Assembly (NCBI RefSeq): GCF_029962835.1
Contig: NC_080577.1
Coordinates: 23,108,501-23,172,500 of the forward strand
Length of the DNA stretch: 64,000 bases
Origin: Magnolia sinica
Lineage: Eukaryota > Streptophyta > Magnoliopsida > Magnoliales > Magnoliaceae
Direction: 5' to 3'
How positions within the stretch are numbered: the first letter of the stretch is position 1; every line of letters starts with the position of its first letter. This document shows positions 1 through 11,826 of the stretch, piece after piece. A program made the translations under genes and the position numbers. The notes beneath the pieces were generated by a model. It did not search any database. It was not told the origin of the DNA and saw only the letters and a program-made list of their open reading frames with translations.

Positions 1-3000
1 GTTTGGTGGTTAGCTGAAACAGAGAATTCTGCATTTTGCTGACCATTGGTCGAACCAATGGCTCTATTTCCATGCTGTATCCCTCCATGTTTTACAAATG
101 TAGGCCAGAGAAAGTAAGGGAAAGACGTGGATGGCACTTTAGCTTCCAAATTTGGATGGGCACAAGTATGATCATTTGCAAAACATACAGCAGGGGTAGG
201 AACAGGATAACGCAAGTAACCAAGAGATGTTGCTAGTGTCATTGGACAATCTGGAGAATCAAGATCGTTTACCTGAAACCAGCCATCTAAATTAGATTTT
301 GTACGTAGGAAAAGGCAAATGGTCAATGAAAAGTGAACCTTGAAACCATTCGACCTCGGCTGTCAAAAGAAATGGGGCACCGTGTGGATGAAAATGCACA
401 GCCCTCAGTGAACGCCGTGTCTTCAGTACAATGGTTGGCGAGGGTGCCTCTCGTTTCTTGTCGTAGTTCCATATATACAGCTAAGACAGGATTACGAATG
501 TCAAGTTTAGAAAACCACAAGACCCCAAGTCCAAAAACCTCAACTATAATAAGTAGTAAAATAAAATAAAATAATTCAAAGGATCCTGTGAGATTCCTAA
601 ATATGAAATTACCTTGTGACCTGAGGCTACAGCGAGGAGTTCCCCTTGGGCATGAAAAGCAATAGAAGCAATAGGACGATCTGCTTGTGAAGAAAATTAA
701 AGACAATTAGATATGCCAATGAAATGCAAAACAAACAAGTTAAACTCATGCAATACATATGAGATTGTTGCTACCATGTTTGAAATGTCAGATAGGGTGA
801 AGGGCAAGAGACTTACAAAAATCACGCGATCCTATACACTCTGCAGTATTTGCATCCCACAAGCGAACTTCCTGATCCAAGCTTCCACTTGCAAGTATTT
901 GTGAATGTACAGGATGGAACCTGACCTGCAGATGATTCATTAAGAGAATATCACATAGGACAGATGGGAGTGTTTTCACCGAAAAGCCCGTTTGAAGTAT
1001 TGATTAATAAGTTATGCAATATAAATAAAGGGGGAATAGATCAGGTTTACACGCATGCCCCCTGCATACGCATGTGCATGCTTACACAGCCACACACCAG
1101 AAATGGCTCGTTTGAAGGATTGATTAATAGGTTATGCACTATAAATGGAGGGGGAACTGATCAGGTTTATTAACTATGGGGCAAGGGACACATGGGGTAT
1201 CCACAATAAATGAAGTGGAAAAAGATCAGGTTTGTTAACTGAGGGACACAAACACACACATGAACACACATAAACAGTTGTTCATAAATAAGGGAGATTA
1301 ACAAAAATGAAAGCCCAAATGGTTGCAGCAGATCATAAAACAGGGATTTGAAAGATCATAAATATAGGAGATACATCATACATATGCCATTCACCATTAG
1401 AATAAAAATATAGTTTAGTAACTGGAGAAAAATCTATAAATTTTTGAGGTAAACCCTGTAGAGGGTTCTGGACTGGAGATTGTCACAACTGTAAACTTCA
1501 AATGGCAGTGACAAGGAGCGACATCCTCCGTTATCAACTCCAAATGAAAGTGGACCCACTGAAGCATAATATGATCATCAAAAGCAGGAGTTCTGACCTC
1601 TTAATGACAAGAACAGCCCCAGAATCTCGAGTAGATGGGAGAAGTTGCAAAAACTTTCTCGATTGATTTCTAGAAGAACGAGATGATTCCTTATGCAGTT
1701 TTATGGGGAGCTTGGAAAGGAACGAATTGCAAAATCTTTGATGGCAGTGATATTCTGGTGGAAGATCCAATTTATGGCTTTCAAGTAGGTCATGTCCAAA
1801 CCTGAATTCAAGAGGGTCCCTAATCACCAACACCCTCACCTCCTGGGACATAGTGCCATCTAAGGATCGCATTGATTCTGCTGGTTAGAAGCAGGATCCC
1901 CCTTTTGGAAAGAAAGACATGGCAGAATAACTAGTAATAGGAACAAGGCCAAGAGAAGAACTGTGTTTTTTTTTTCCTTCTTTTTTTAAAGAAATTAATG
2001 CAAATATGAGACTTCCTAGACACATGGTATTATCTCTGACCAAAACATCCAGCAAAAGACATAAAGGGCCCGTTTGGATACACCAAATAAGTTAGTTTTT
2101 CTACTTGCAGCAGTAGATAAGTAACTTATTTGAGATAAGTAAGTTTGGTTTATGATCAATTATAAGTAGTTTTTTTTATTTAAAGTTACTTAATCATTTC
2201 AGTTTAATAAGTAGAAATCAAGATAAGCTACTTAAGGCATAAGTAGCTTATCTTAAGTAACTTATGATCCAAACGCCCCCAAAGGGACATGGCAACAGTT
2301 CATCCAGACTAGGGATTGTTTTCTAATAAAGAGTTAAATAATGAGAAAATGCATCAACAGCGAGTTCTGATGCATAATTGCAACTGCAGGCATACCACCC
2401 ATGGTGTCCGTCGATGGCCACTCAACACCTTTAAACAGCTTCCAGTTCGGCAATCAATTATCTTAACAGTGTGGTCACCACTGCAAACAAAGTAGCAGGA
2501 CACAGTCAAACAAAGTAGCAGGACACGATCATTATAAGAAGGAACCTCTTGGCATCAATGAAAACAAAGAAAGGAGGCGTCAACTTACTGCGTAGATGCA
2601 AGGGTCTTCCCATCAGGACTAAATGCTGCAGCAATAGTTGACCGTGGAGGAGGAACAAGAGGAGAATACTTCGCAGATAAATGCCGTAATGACTCTGCTT
2701 CCACCCTGAAATAATGATAATTGTTTTATTTAAAAGACAATTACAGACACTCCAGAAGAAACCAACCTTAGTTTCTCTACACTAGTCCCATTTTTTTAAT
2801 GAACCAGTGTGAAGCCATAAGTAAAATCAAAGCGAGATAACTGCAAGAGAAATAGTGTGTTCAGAAGAGGGAGACACTTACCATGTAATGAGACCATGTC
2901 TTGCATCTGTTGATTCACATTTGGGCCCAAAGCAATCAACAGCCCTTTTAGAAGCTTCTCCCCACAGCCTTTTTGAATGTTTCGCTCGAGGAGTGATCTC

Positions 3001-4053
3001 CCTCAATGCTAACAAGCGGTAGACATTGCCTCCACTGGCATCAGTGAAATATCAATGAATATAAGAATAAATATAAAGAAGTTAATCAAAAAAGGAAAAG
3101 GAAAAAATTTGGTGACTGAGGTTGAAAAGGATCAGCATGGCTCAGTGATCCAAAAAGTCAAGACACAATGGTCAACATTCAGTTATTCAGTGATGACTGC
3201 AAAGAAATTATGGATGGTGCGGCATGTAGGCAGAATCAACTTGCAGATATAAGCATGTTAATTGCAGCTTGGATGCCAGAATCATTATGCTGTTTTTCAT
3301 AAGGATTAAGAATATAGTTTCAATGCATTGTAAATGCACAATGTCCCCAAAATATTACACCAGAACAGCATGACCATCAACACACTAGAACAGCGAGTAA
3401 AAATCATCATCATAATCTTGCCCAAGCAAGCTATTTGGATCAGCATTGAGAATCCTGGTTCGTCAAAAAGATTAGCCGGACGTGTGAAAAGGTAGATGAT
3501 CAGTAGGTTTATGTTCCGTGTGACGATCCATGTATAAAATCCCTGAAATTGATGCACTTGTGTCTACCAAGCCTCTCCATCTACCAAATTCTAATGGCAT
3601 GAATGTATGAAAAGGTTAATGATCAGGATTCACTGCATATATTTGAAATTTAGAAGGTCCTGAAATTAAAGGAACCCAAAAATAAAGTTCACTCAAATAT
3701 CAAACTAAATGCATCACCATAAACAGGTCTTCGATCATCATGCCATAACAGAAAATTTTGCCGAGATTCTCAGTATTCAATAAATAATCAGCACTACAAC
3801 AAACACTGCAAACATAAACATCACATGAAAACCGGCAACCATAAAAGAATGTTCAGATAAAAACCAACTCCTCAAACAAGGAAGTCGCATTAGGGAAAAT
3901 TAATATTGACAAACTTCACAAAGAATGGTGCAATGATCCTCACCCATGCCTCAAGGAAGAAGGGGATGAAAATTGAAGAACTGCATGCTGAGAACTAGAG
4001 TGCGAACTTGATGTTGAAGGCACATTCACATCATCTAACCAAGAGTGAGTCAT
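1..4053 (-). CDS. WD40-repeat protein, AMBRA1-like; N-terminal part, 8 exons, runs off window start
   Basis: Minus-strand exons, each with GT/AG borders and matching phase: 4053-3944, 3034-2882, 2705-2589, 2480-2396, 925-817, 680-613, 480-355 and 272-1 (open at the edge). Together they encode about 346 residues in one frame. The start at 4053 is the only ATG heading exon 1, which is Ser-rich. WD40 blades are readable: AAAFSPDGKTLASTHGDHTV, VRFHPVHSQILASGSLDQEV (followed by RLWD) and SIAFHAQGELLAVASGHKLY. The motif GHRRTPW between blades one and two, then RTRR-type LKTRRSLRAVHFHPHGAP, is what I recognise from AMBRA1 and its plant homologues. In animals AMBRA1 is a CUL4-DDB1 substrate receptor acting in autophagy and cyclin turnover; the plant role is inferred by family only. 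Introns 1 and 4 are long; intron 4 holds a MITE. No break is seen. Confidence is high for a real WD40 gene, moderate for the AMBRA1 label. Confidence 0.88.
926..2395 (-). other. Intron 4 of the WD40 gene
   Basis: This 1.47 kb intron lies between exon 4 (ending ..PWV) and exon 5 (starting VRFHP). It holds a 215 bp MITE and near 1000-1250 three imperfect copies of a segment reading 'gattaataggttatgca..aaaggggga..gatcaggttta'. An open minus-strand stretch near 1534-1872 shows no recognisable protein. Confidence 0.8.
2066..2280. mobile_element. MITE with GGGCCCGTTTGGAT ends (hAT-type)
   Basis: The left end GGGCCCGTTTGGAT and right end ATCCAAACGCCCCC are inverted repeats. The interior is AT-rich and itself partly palindromic around 'taagtagcttatcttaagtaactta'-like words. 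Ends of this type are common in short plant hAT-derived MITEs. I could not read a clean target duplication. It lies wholly in an intron of the WD40 gene. Confidence 0.7.
3035..3943 (-). other. Intron 1 of the WD40 gene
   Basis: A 909 bp AT-rich intron between the Ser-rich first exon (ending ..SLRHG) and exon 2. Donor GTGAGG at 3943 and acceptor TGCCAG at 3035. Nothing else recognisable. Confidence 0.75.
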
Positions 4054-4523
4054 TTCTATGTGAAAACCTCATGCTCCAACCAATAGCATCGCCATGATGA
4101 TCCTGAATTATATGATTCACTTCTGTAGTTCCAATCGAACATGTAATAAAACATTAAGAAAGAAAATTCTGAGCTCTGGTCAAATCACAATGCATACCTC
4201 AAACTTAATAGTTCTTCAGTTATATATACCACCAACAAGATTCATCATCAATCTGCTCAAAAGGGGAGGAAAAACATAAATAAAACGAAGTAATTATTTG
4301 ACACTTATCATTCTCATTGGGCAGCAGAGTGAACAAATCCAAAAGTTCCACTGGGCAGCAGAGTGAACAACAAATCAAAAATACTACAGAAGCATTTCCA
4401 ATCATGGATGACTTTATAACTAAAATAATATAACTATTGTTAACAACTGAACCAAACCAAGAAAGGAAACCGAAGAACAACTAATTGTTAAATTTTCCAT
4501 CTATTCCAGCAAAGAAACCAGCA
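4054..4523 (-). promoter_or_regulatory. 5' flank of the WD40 gene
   Basis: The region upstream of the minus-strand start codon should contain 5'UTR and promoter. I see no clear TATA box. A short direct repeat 'gggcagcagagtgaacaa' occurs twice near 4319 and 4351. A non-coding first exon cannot be excluded. Confidence 0.35.
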
Positions 4524-5083
4524 TTTTTTTCCCCATCAACTTGGGTTTTATTAATGAGAAAAAAGAAAGACAGAGATTAAAAAATATATATATTACAACA
4601 TACCATAGCTTAGCTGTAAGCTGTCCCAACACTCAAGGATCCCCACCATCTTTTGCAAACACATCAGCTTCATTACATATATGAGAGCAGGAAACAAGAA
4701 TGGACCTACAAATCCCCCAAATTTATAAGATCCAATTGGATCACCTTCAATGATACAATCCTGAAGAGGTCATCCATCTTACAGCATCAGTTGAATCGCC
4801 TTATCACCACATGGTAATCAGGCGATCATCTGATTTAAGCCAACAGTCACCAGCGCTCAGACCTCTGCCTTGTTGGAGTCCTCACATACTAGCCTGAAAC
4901 CACACCCCCCCCCTGACCTTTTATTTATTTTATTTTTTGAAAGATACTGAGTTTATCGAAGCCACAAAGGCAAAGGGAAAAACAAATTATTATTTTTTAA
5001 AAAAAAAAAAAAGAAACAGAAAGGAAAAGCCAAAAGAAAAGGAAAAAACAAACAGCCAACTAAGGTACCCACTCCCTAATACA
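4524..5083 (-). mobile_element. Ancient LINE remnant, 3' part: RNase H-like region and poly(A)
   Basis: Read on the minus strand, this segment gives broken pieces of a plant LINE RNase H domain: EDSNKAEV, then CIIEGDPI, then HICNEADVFAKDGGD (the usual His..Glu..Asp..Ala motif), with stops and frame changes. It ends in a T-run on the plus strand at about 4524, a decayed poly(A) tail. It stops exactly at 5083, where the 8-bp duplication CTAATACA begins. The matching upstream half lies at 14445-14722, so the two halves were one element before the 5084-14444 insertion. Confidence 0.6.
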
Positions 5084-5207
5084 CAATGTTCGAAATATCG
5101 GTATCGCGTTATGTATCGCACCCTTGGGATACAGATACGTATCAGTTATCGAATGGGATATATTGTTTGTATCGCATAATTTATCGCACTTTTTGGAAAA
5201 CATGGGG

Positions 5208-5227
5208 AAACATTGGGAAAATGGTTG
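5208..5227. repeat. Left target-site duplication of LINE copy 1
   Basis: A 20-bp sequence beginning AAACATTGGG and ending AATGGTTG is repeated exactly at 11537-11556, just after the A-rich tail of the LINE. A TSD of this length is typical of L1-type target-primed reverse transcription. Confidence 0.85.
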
Positions 5228-5253
5228 GTTTCATTCCTTCAACTCCCTGAGTT

Positions 5254-7817
5254 GAAAAAAACGATCGTCAAGGTATGATAAAAACGATCATCGCCCGGCA
5301 GTATCCAGGGCGGGGCGAGGTAAAGACGTATCTCTCAGAGGTAAAGCAGTAGTTGTTACGTGTACTCCAGATGACGAAGACAACGAAGACCTGGAAGGCC
5401 ATGGGGGTAACGAGTGGAACCAGGTTTCCCATCCGAAGCGCATCTCATCGTCTTCATCCGCGGGAAGGAGTAGATATTCCTATCCTACATTATTCGTTAG
5501 GGGATACCCGGATGGTTGGCTCCCTATAAACATTTCTAGGGTTTTCGGGCGAGCAGGCGCGGTCATGGACGTTGTTATGCCAAGAGATTGGGAGAGCAGT
5601 TGTTATCGAGGCTTCGCTCTGGTCAGAATGAGCTCTGAATCAGAGCTTGCCAGAGCAATCGAAATGCTCCACAGAGTCAAATATGGTGATGTTCCGATGC
5701 TCGTCCAACGTGCGAGATTTGGACCGAAACACAGAGACCAGAACCATAAGACAGCCAGTTCTGAGCCCCTTAAGCAACCTTCTTCTCACTCTCCGATCCC
5801 CCTTTCCACGCGCTCGGACGATCTCTCTTTTAGAGATGCTGTTCTCCTTCATAAATCGTCCCCCTTGGAGCATCCTCAAATCCAATCTCAATCCAATAGC
5901 GTAGATAATGCCCCGTTCGTTAAAGCCAAAGAGAACCATTACGAAGTACATTAGGATTTCACCATCCCGGTCAACCAGAATAGTTTCAATCAAGCTAGAG
6001 CTGAGCTTCAGGATACTGTGGTGATTATCACAACAGATGGAGCAACGCTCTCACAAGTCAAAGACTGGATTAAAGAATGCACAGGCTTCCACCCCGGCAA
6101 TTACATTATCAAACCCATAGGCTACAACGATTTGTGGGTAAAGGTATGCCTGGGGATCAATCATGAAATGTTGACCATGGCAGGCCACCTTCATTCGGAA
6201 GGGCTGGTGGCAAGAGTCATGTCCTAGGAAGATTACTCCCTCTTTGGGATGGAATATGTGAGTCCTCATTTGGGGCATCCCTCTAGAATGTTGGAACGAT
6301 GACTTCTTTATCTCGGCCGCGAAATGCATAGGCTCCCTTCTCGAGCTCAATTCGAAGACGAAGCTATGAAGCTGGGGGAAGTACTCGGTGTTATCAAAGT
6401 TCAAATGAGAAGAAAGAAGGGCTTTCCCATACCCCACCCCCCCCCCCCCCCCCAAATTTGTCAGTTAACATTGACAATCATCAAATTTTCCTCCCGTTGT
6501 AGGCAGAGATGCCCGATATGGTGTATTTCGGGTGGGGAGATCTATGGAGGGTGAAAGAAACTCCGCCTCCGGCTCAGGTTCAGTAAGAGAAGAACAGTGA
6601 AGGAGCACAAAACCCATACTCTCGCGGACCTCCGGGCGTGGCCTCTGTCAAAATCCTTGGCCCCATCGTAGATAGAGCCTCAACCTGAGTCGTTGAAGAC
6701 AGGTGGCACAATACTAGACAATTCGCCGCCGGCCTCTGACACCCAAGAATCTCGAGACGCTTTGCGTCAGCCCCTGATGCCGGTTAAGCCTACACGTGCC
6801 TCATTTTCAAAATCATCGCCTCGAGTAGAGAGTCCTTCAATTAATGTTTTGACGGAGAAGCCATCGTGCGCGGCTCCAAGCACGACACGTATCCACTCCC
6901 ATCATAACCTCTTGAGACGCCCAAGGTCTTATGGCACTCTCTACACAGGATGCCGACACGTGGAGAGATCTCTAGAAGACGCGTCCTATGCCAGATCTTC
7001 GGAAATCGTATCCGATTCTCAACACATTACCTCTCCTTCAGCTTCTGTGAGAATAGAATCACGTGCGGGCCTTGCCCAGAATTCAGGTCTGGATTCTTCT
7101 TGGGCCCTCGGTCATCACTCATATCTAAAACCAGCCTGTCCCATTCCCGAATCCCATCCTCTCCTTCCGATTCCTAAAACCATCTCTCTCCCTGATAACC
7201 CACTCAATCAACCCTCAGCAATTTCGCAAGCCCTGCTTCAGCCCTCTTCCCTTCAAATACACAGGATGCATTCCTCCTATGTTATGGGTGAAGTTGCCTC
7301 CAGAACCGAGGACGCCAACAGCCGATTCTCTGATTCTCAAGCATTATCATCCCCTTCCAACTCCATCCACAATCTCGAGACTGGGCAGATATGGGGCCCA
7401 TCACCCTTTTCCAGGAAGATCTCCATGACAATGTGATTGTTGCCGAACCCCTGCAGATGTGTGCTGACTTCTCCCATCAGCAACAGGAACCCTCAGATAT
7501 GATTACAGTTGGAGACAAAAGTAGGGATGAAAAGATCGACTCCCTACAAAACAAGAAATGGATTAGAGATGCTGTGGGACGCATTGGTAGGTTGCTCGGA
7601 CTAACGTTTAGGGATAAACCTGAAGACTGCATCGCCCTCTTTTAAAGTATCGAAAACAGAGGAAGACCCCTGCCCCCTCATCACACTCCGACGAGACCCA
7701 TCCCAAGGACCACCAGCAATCGGGAACTTCAGAGGCTACAACCAAGCACAGGCCTTTTGTCGGCCTCCACAATGAGGCAAGGAAGATGGATCCCAAGGAA
7801 GACCGATGCCCCAATGA
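5254..7817 (+). pseudogene. LINE copy 1 ORF1 (RRM-like plus DUF4283-like), broken
   Basis: The first segment runs open from about 5254 to a stop at 5952. It contains an RRM-like domain: PTLFVRGYPDGWLP, then INISRVFGRAGAVMDVVMP, then CYRGFALVRMSSESELARAI, matching the RNP2 and RNP1 positions of RRMs found in plant LINE ORF1 proteins. The second segment, near 6018-6227, reads VKDWIKECTGFHPGNYIIKP and aligns with copy 2. The third (6693-7645) is a Ser/Pro-rich linker followed by KKWIRDAVGRIGRLLGLTF. The protein probably binds element RNA to form the transposition particle. A long poly-C tract at 6439-6455 and several stops interrupt it. No clear ATG heads the first segment. Confidence 0.72.
6439..6455. 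repeat. Poly-C run in LINE copy 1 ORF1
   Basis: A homopolymer of about 17 C lies in ORF1 where copy 2 has ordinary coding sequence. It breaks the frame. It may be a real expansion or an assembly error. Confidence 0.7.
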
Positions 7818-10800
7818 GAATCCTTTTCTTGGAATGTGAGGGGGGTGGGCTCCAAACAGAAGAGGTGCCTGATTAAAGACTCAATTAGCCGCAGAAATCC
7901 GGACATTATTTGCCTTCAGGAAACTAAGGTTCCTTTATTCAAAGACTCTCTTTTGGCTTCTCTGTGGAATGCAAAGGACGCTAAGTGTGTCACCCTCAAC
8001 GCCTTAGGAAATTTTGGCGGCATTATTATAGCCTGGAAATCTTCCAAATGGGATCTTCAGTCCTCCTCTATTGGTGACTTCTCGGTTTCAATTACTCTAT
8101 AAGATAAGTTTTCTTGCTTCTCTTGTCTGATCTCGGTGGTTTACGGTCCTACATTGGACTCTTTTAGACCAGCATTTTGGGATGAGCTGACTTCTACTAA
8201 ACAATCCTTCTCAGGCCCGTGTTGCTTTGTAGGCGATTTTAATGTTATCGGATTCGCAGAGGAGCATTCTAGGTAGAGAAGAGTTTCTTCAACTATGGAG
8301 GACTTCTCCAACTGGATCCAATCCCACGAACTGGTCGATCTTCCCCTCTCAGGGGCCAGGTTCATCTGGACTAAGGGTGTCTTCATCCCATCCAATCCAG
8401 GCACGACAGATTCCTTTTGTCTACCGATTGGCTGGAGGCTTTTCCCTCAGCGTCTCAGGTGGCTCTTCCCAAAACTACCTCGGACCACCATTCGATCTTA
8501 TTGATGCTGGAAGATGACAGTTGGGGCCCAAAACCTTTCAGATTCAATTCCTCCTGAATCACTCTTAATGGCTTCAGCCAAAGAGTAGCGGAATGGTGGT
8601 CCTCTTACCAGGTCGAAGGGTTTGCTGGTCACAAACTCTTATGCAAGCTCAGACTTCTAAAAGAGAAGCTGAAGGAGTGGAAAGCATGCGAGTTGATCAA
8701 GAGAGAAGCTGACATGGATGCGCTTCTATTGGACCTCCAGCGGATTGACTCGAACGCCGAGGGTTCCTCGATGTCGATTCAAGCTCTGGGTAGACGTATT
8801 CAGATCATCCAAGACATATCGGCCAGGGCGCTGTAAGATGAAACATCTTGGAAGCTAAAATCGAGAGTGAGATGGATCAACGAGGGTGACAAAAACACCA
8901 AATTCTTCCACAACATTGCCAGTATGCGTGCCCATGCCAAGGCCATTTTCAGCATCACAGCGGATGGCGACCGCACAGAGGACAAAAAGGAGATAGCAGA
9001 TCATGCCATTCATCACTTCAAATCCCTCCTATCCTATAAAGGTTGGTCCAGGCCTCGCCTTGATTGCATTCATTTCCAATTGCTTGACTCGATGGAAGCT
9101 TCCCTCCTGGAGATTCCTTTCTTGGAGGACGAGGTGAAATTGGCAGTCAATTCGCTGGGTAGGGATAAAGCTCCAAGCTCGGACGACTACCCAATGGCTT
9201 TCTTCCAAGCATTCTGGGACATCATCTGAGTAGAAGTCATGGAATTTATGGCCGAATTCCACAACAGAGGGAGATTATCTAAAGGGTTAGGAGCGTCCTT
9301 CATTGCCCTTATCCCCAAGGTGGCAGGAGCTAATTCTTTTTCTGAATTTAGACCCATCAGTCTAATAGGGGGTCCTCACAAAATTCTTGCCAAGGTGCTT
9401 TCTTCCCGTCTATCAAAGGTTATGGGGAAGCTCATTTCGAAGAATCAGAGTGCCTTCATTAGGGGCAGACAAATTGTAAATTGTGCTCTCATAGCCAACG
9501 AAGTCCTACATTCCTGTCATAAATCTGGTGAAAAAGCAGTTCTGTGTAAATTGGATATTGAAAAGGCTTACGACCATGTAGATTGGGGTTTTCTGGATTA
9601 CATGTTAGGCCGCATGGGTTTTGCCAAGAAATGGAGAAAATGGATCAAAGAATGCGTCAATTCGGCTCACTTCTCTATCCTTCTAAACAGCACGCCTACT
9701 GGCTTCTTTAACAGTTCCAAAGGGCTTCGGCAGGGCGACCCTGTATCCCCGCTCATATTCCTTCTCATTGGTGAAGCCCTCTCCAAAATGTTGCTGAGAG
9801 GTCAGGAGGCAGGTATTCTCTGTGGCATCAAGATGCCTAGGGTGTCTCCTCCTATTTCACATATCCAGTTCGCCGACGACACTCTTATTATATCCATGGC
9901 ATCCTAGGATTACATCGAAAACCTTCATACTACTCTTCGATGCTTTGAGGCAGTCTTAGGATTGAGCATTAATCTGGCCAAGTCTAAACTCTTTGGAGTC
10001 AACCTTTCGGATGCTGAAACCTCCAGCTATGCAAATCTTATTGGCTGCCATTCTGCTTCTCTCCCCTCATCTTTCGTGGGGCTTCCCCTCACTGTCGAAA
10101 TCCCTCCAAAATCGATGTGGGACAAAATCGTTGCTAAATTCCAGAAATTTCTTGCGAGATGGAAGTGCAGATATCTATCGATAGGGGGTCGTCTGACCCT
10201 TATCAAGGCAGCTTTGTCCAATCTTCCCACATATTTTATGTCCCTCTACAGATGCCCTCCCTCGATGCTGTCGACCATTGATAAGTTGAGACGTGACTTC
10301 ATGTGGTGTGGTAAGGATAATAAAAAAAAAAATCCATTTGCTCGACTGGCAGGAGGCCTGCAAGCATTTCCAACAAGGAGGAGCTAGCATCAAAAATCTA
10401 AAGATTATGAATAAAGTCCTCCTTGGCAAGTGGACCTGGAGATTGGGTACTGAAGGTGGTTCTCTCTGGAACTCTATAATCAAAGGCAAAAATGGCTACT
10501 CCCCAGGTGGCTGGTGGACCAAAGATTCCACAGCTTATAGGGCCTCCCCCCTATGGAAAGGAATTTTGCGTTCTAAAAAGGACTTCTTCAATAGCATAAC
10601 CTTCGAGCTGGGTAACGGCCTTTCCATTCGTTTATGGGAAGACTCCTGGATAGGTGATTCGCCATTGATGTTACAATTTCCAAACATATATCATCTGTCT
10701 CTGCACAAAAATATTCCTGTTGCCAGCTGCTTCTCCATCACGAACGAGAATGTTGTTTGGGACGTCAAATGCACCAGGAACCTTCATGACTGGGAGATCT

Positions 10801-11436
10801 CCGAGTTCATCGATCTTCTTGGCCTCATCTCCAAAGCTGCTCCAGACCTCTCCTCTCCCGACAAGCTAATATGGTCTCCGGATAAAAGAGGAGTCTTTTC
10901 AGTTCTCTCCTTCTACGCACAATTATCCCTTCCTTAACTCTTCAGTTCCCTCTGCCCCGTTCATTTGGAAGTACACTGCCCCTCCCAAATTCATTTGTTT
11001 TAGCTGGCCTGTAGGAAAAAACAGAATCCTTACAGTGGATAATCTGAAGAAAAGGGGCATGCAGATCGTTAACATATGCCTATGTTGCATGAAAGAGGAG
11101 GAATCTGTGGATCACCTCCTCATCCACTGCCCTTTTGTCTTGCAAATCTGGGCAGAATTTTTTGGTCGTTTTAGCATTAACTGGTGTAATCCATCGTCAG
11201 CCTGCTATTTGCTTTCGGCCTTGCATGGGGTCAAGATAGGAAAAGCCAAGACTCGCATTTGGAGGTTGGCTATCCTCGCCATCTGGTGGTCAATCTGGGA
11301 GGAAAGAAACGATAGGTGTTTCAATGACAAAGCTACTTCGGCTCATACCGTCTAGTCTAGAGCTAAAAATCTGATTTTTGAATGGGCGATTGTAATCGGT
11401 CTTAAGGTTGTTGATTTACTTTTCTTAGGTTGCTAG
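7814..11436 (+). pseudogene. LINE copy 1 ORF2: endonuclease, reverse transcriptase, zf-RVT; multiple frameshifts
   Basis: The ATG at 7814 overlaps the ORF1 stop as in copy 2, with a 1-nt shift soon after. The endonuclease shows SWNVRGVGSKQKR, CLQETKV with the catalytic Glu, and CCFVGDFNV. Reverse transcriptase begins near 9239: LIPKVAG, FRPISLIGG, AFIRGRQIVN, LDIEKAYDHVDW, GLRQGDPVSP and the catalytic FADD at 9869-9880, all in one intact 222-residue stretch. The zf-RVT part reads CLCCMKEEESVDHLLIHC near 11070. At least six stops or frame changes are present, including a TGA at 9228 where copy 2 has a CGT codon. The product would nick target DNA and copy element RNA; it cannot do so here. Confidence 0.85.
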
Positions 11437-11536
11437 TTTTCTGCTATCTCAGCAGATTCTCTTCCCTTTTTGTATCTTTTCCATCTCTTTTGAATGAAGT
11501 TATCCTTTTTATAAAAATAAAAAATAAAAAATAAAA

Positions 11537-11556
11537 AAACATTGGGAAAATGGTTG
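11537..11556. repeat. Right target-site duplication of LINE copy 1
   Basis: Exact copy of 5208-5227. It follows the A-rich tail and restores continuity of the host word-repeat element. Confidence 0.85.
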
Positions 11557-11826
11557 AATTTTTTAATGAAACTTCAGGGATTATTAAAAAGCCCTCAATA
11601 CACACTTTTAAATCAAAACATCTAAAAAAAAAGATGCACATAATAAATTTCTTTTGTATAGGGTCCTAAGCTATGCGATATTTAACTGAACTAATGCAAC
11701 TATATTTAAATTGAATGCATGACATTTATAATTGTATCAAAGACATGTATAAAAACACAACCAATTCATTGAAAAGCAAAAGAAGTAAAAATTGAGTGGG
11801 TACGTGTCGTGCGAAAACGGGGGAGT

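Larger units (their letters stand above)
5228..11536 (+). mobile_element. L1-type LINE, copy 1, near full length (6.3 kb), decayed
   Basis: The element is bounded by an exact 20-bp target duplication and ends in an A-rich tail of AAAAAT units (11515-11536). The order is 5' leader, ORF1 with an RRM-like domain and a DUF4283-like domain, then ORF2 with endonuclease, reverse transcriptase carrying FADD, and a zinc-knuckle zf-RVT domain. Frameshifts and stops in both ORFs make it dead. Copy 2 at 17259-22737 is its close relative, which allows position-by-position comparison. Confidence 0.9.

Noticed and set aside
1534-1872. 112-codon open frame on the minus strand in intron 4 of the WD40 gene
   Set aside because: It lies between two exons whose join is exact, shows no known domain and no plausible splice borders; treated as intronic.
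5565-5954. Apparent host RRM-type RNA-binding protein
   Set aside because: The RRM-like domain is inside LINE copy 1 (bounded by a 20-bp duplication) and upstream of its ORF1 continuation, so it is LINE ORF1, not a host splicing factor.
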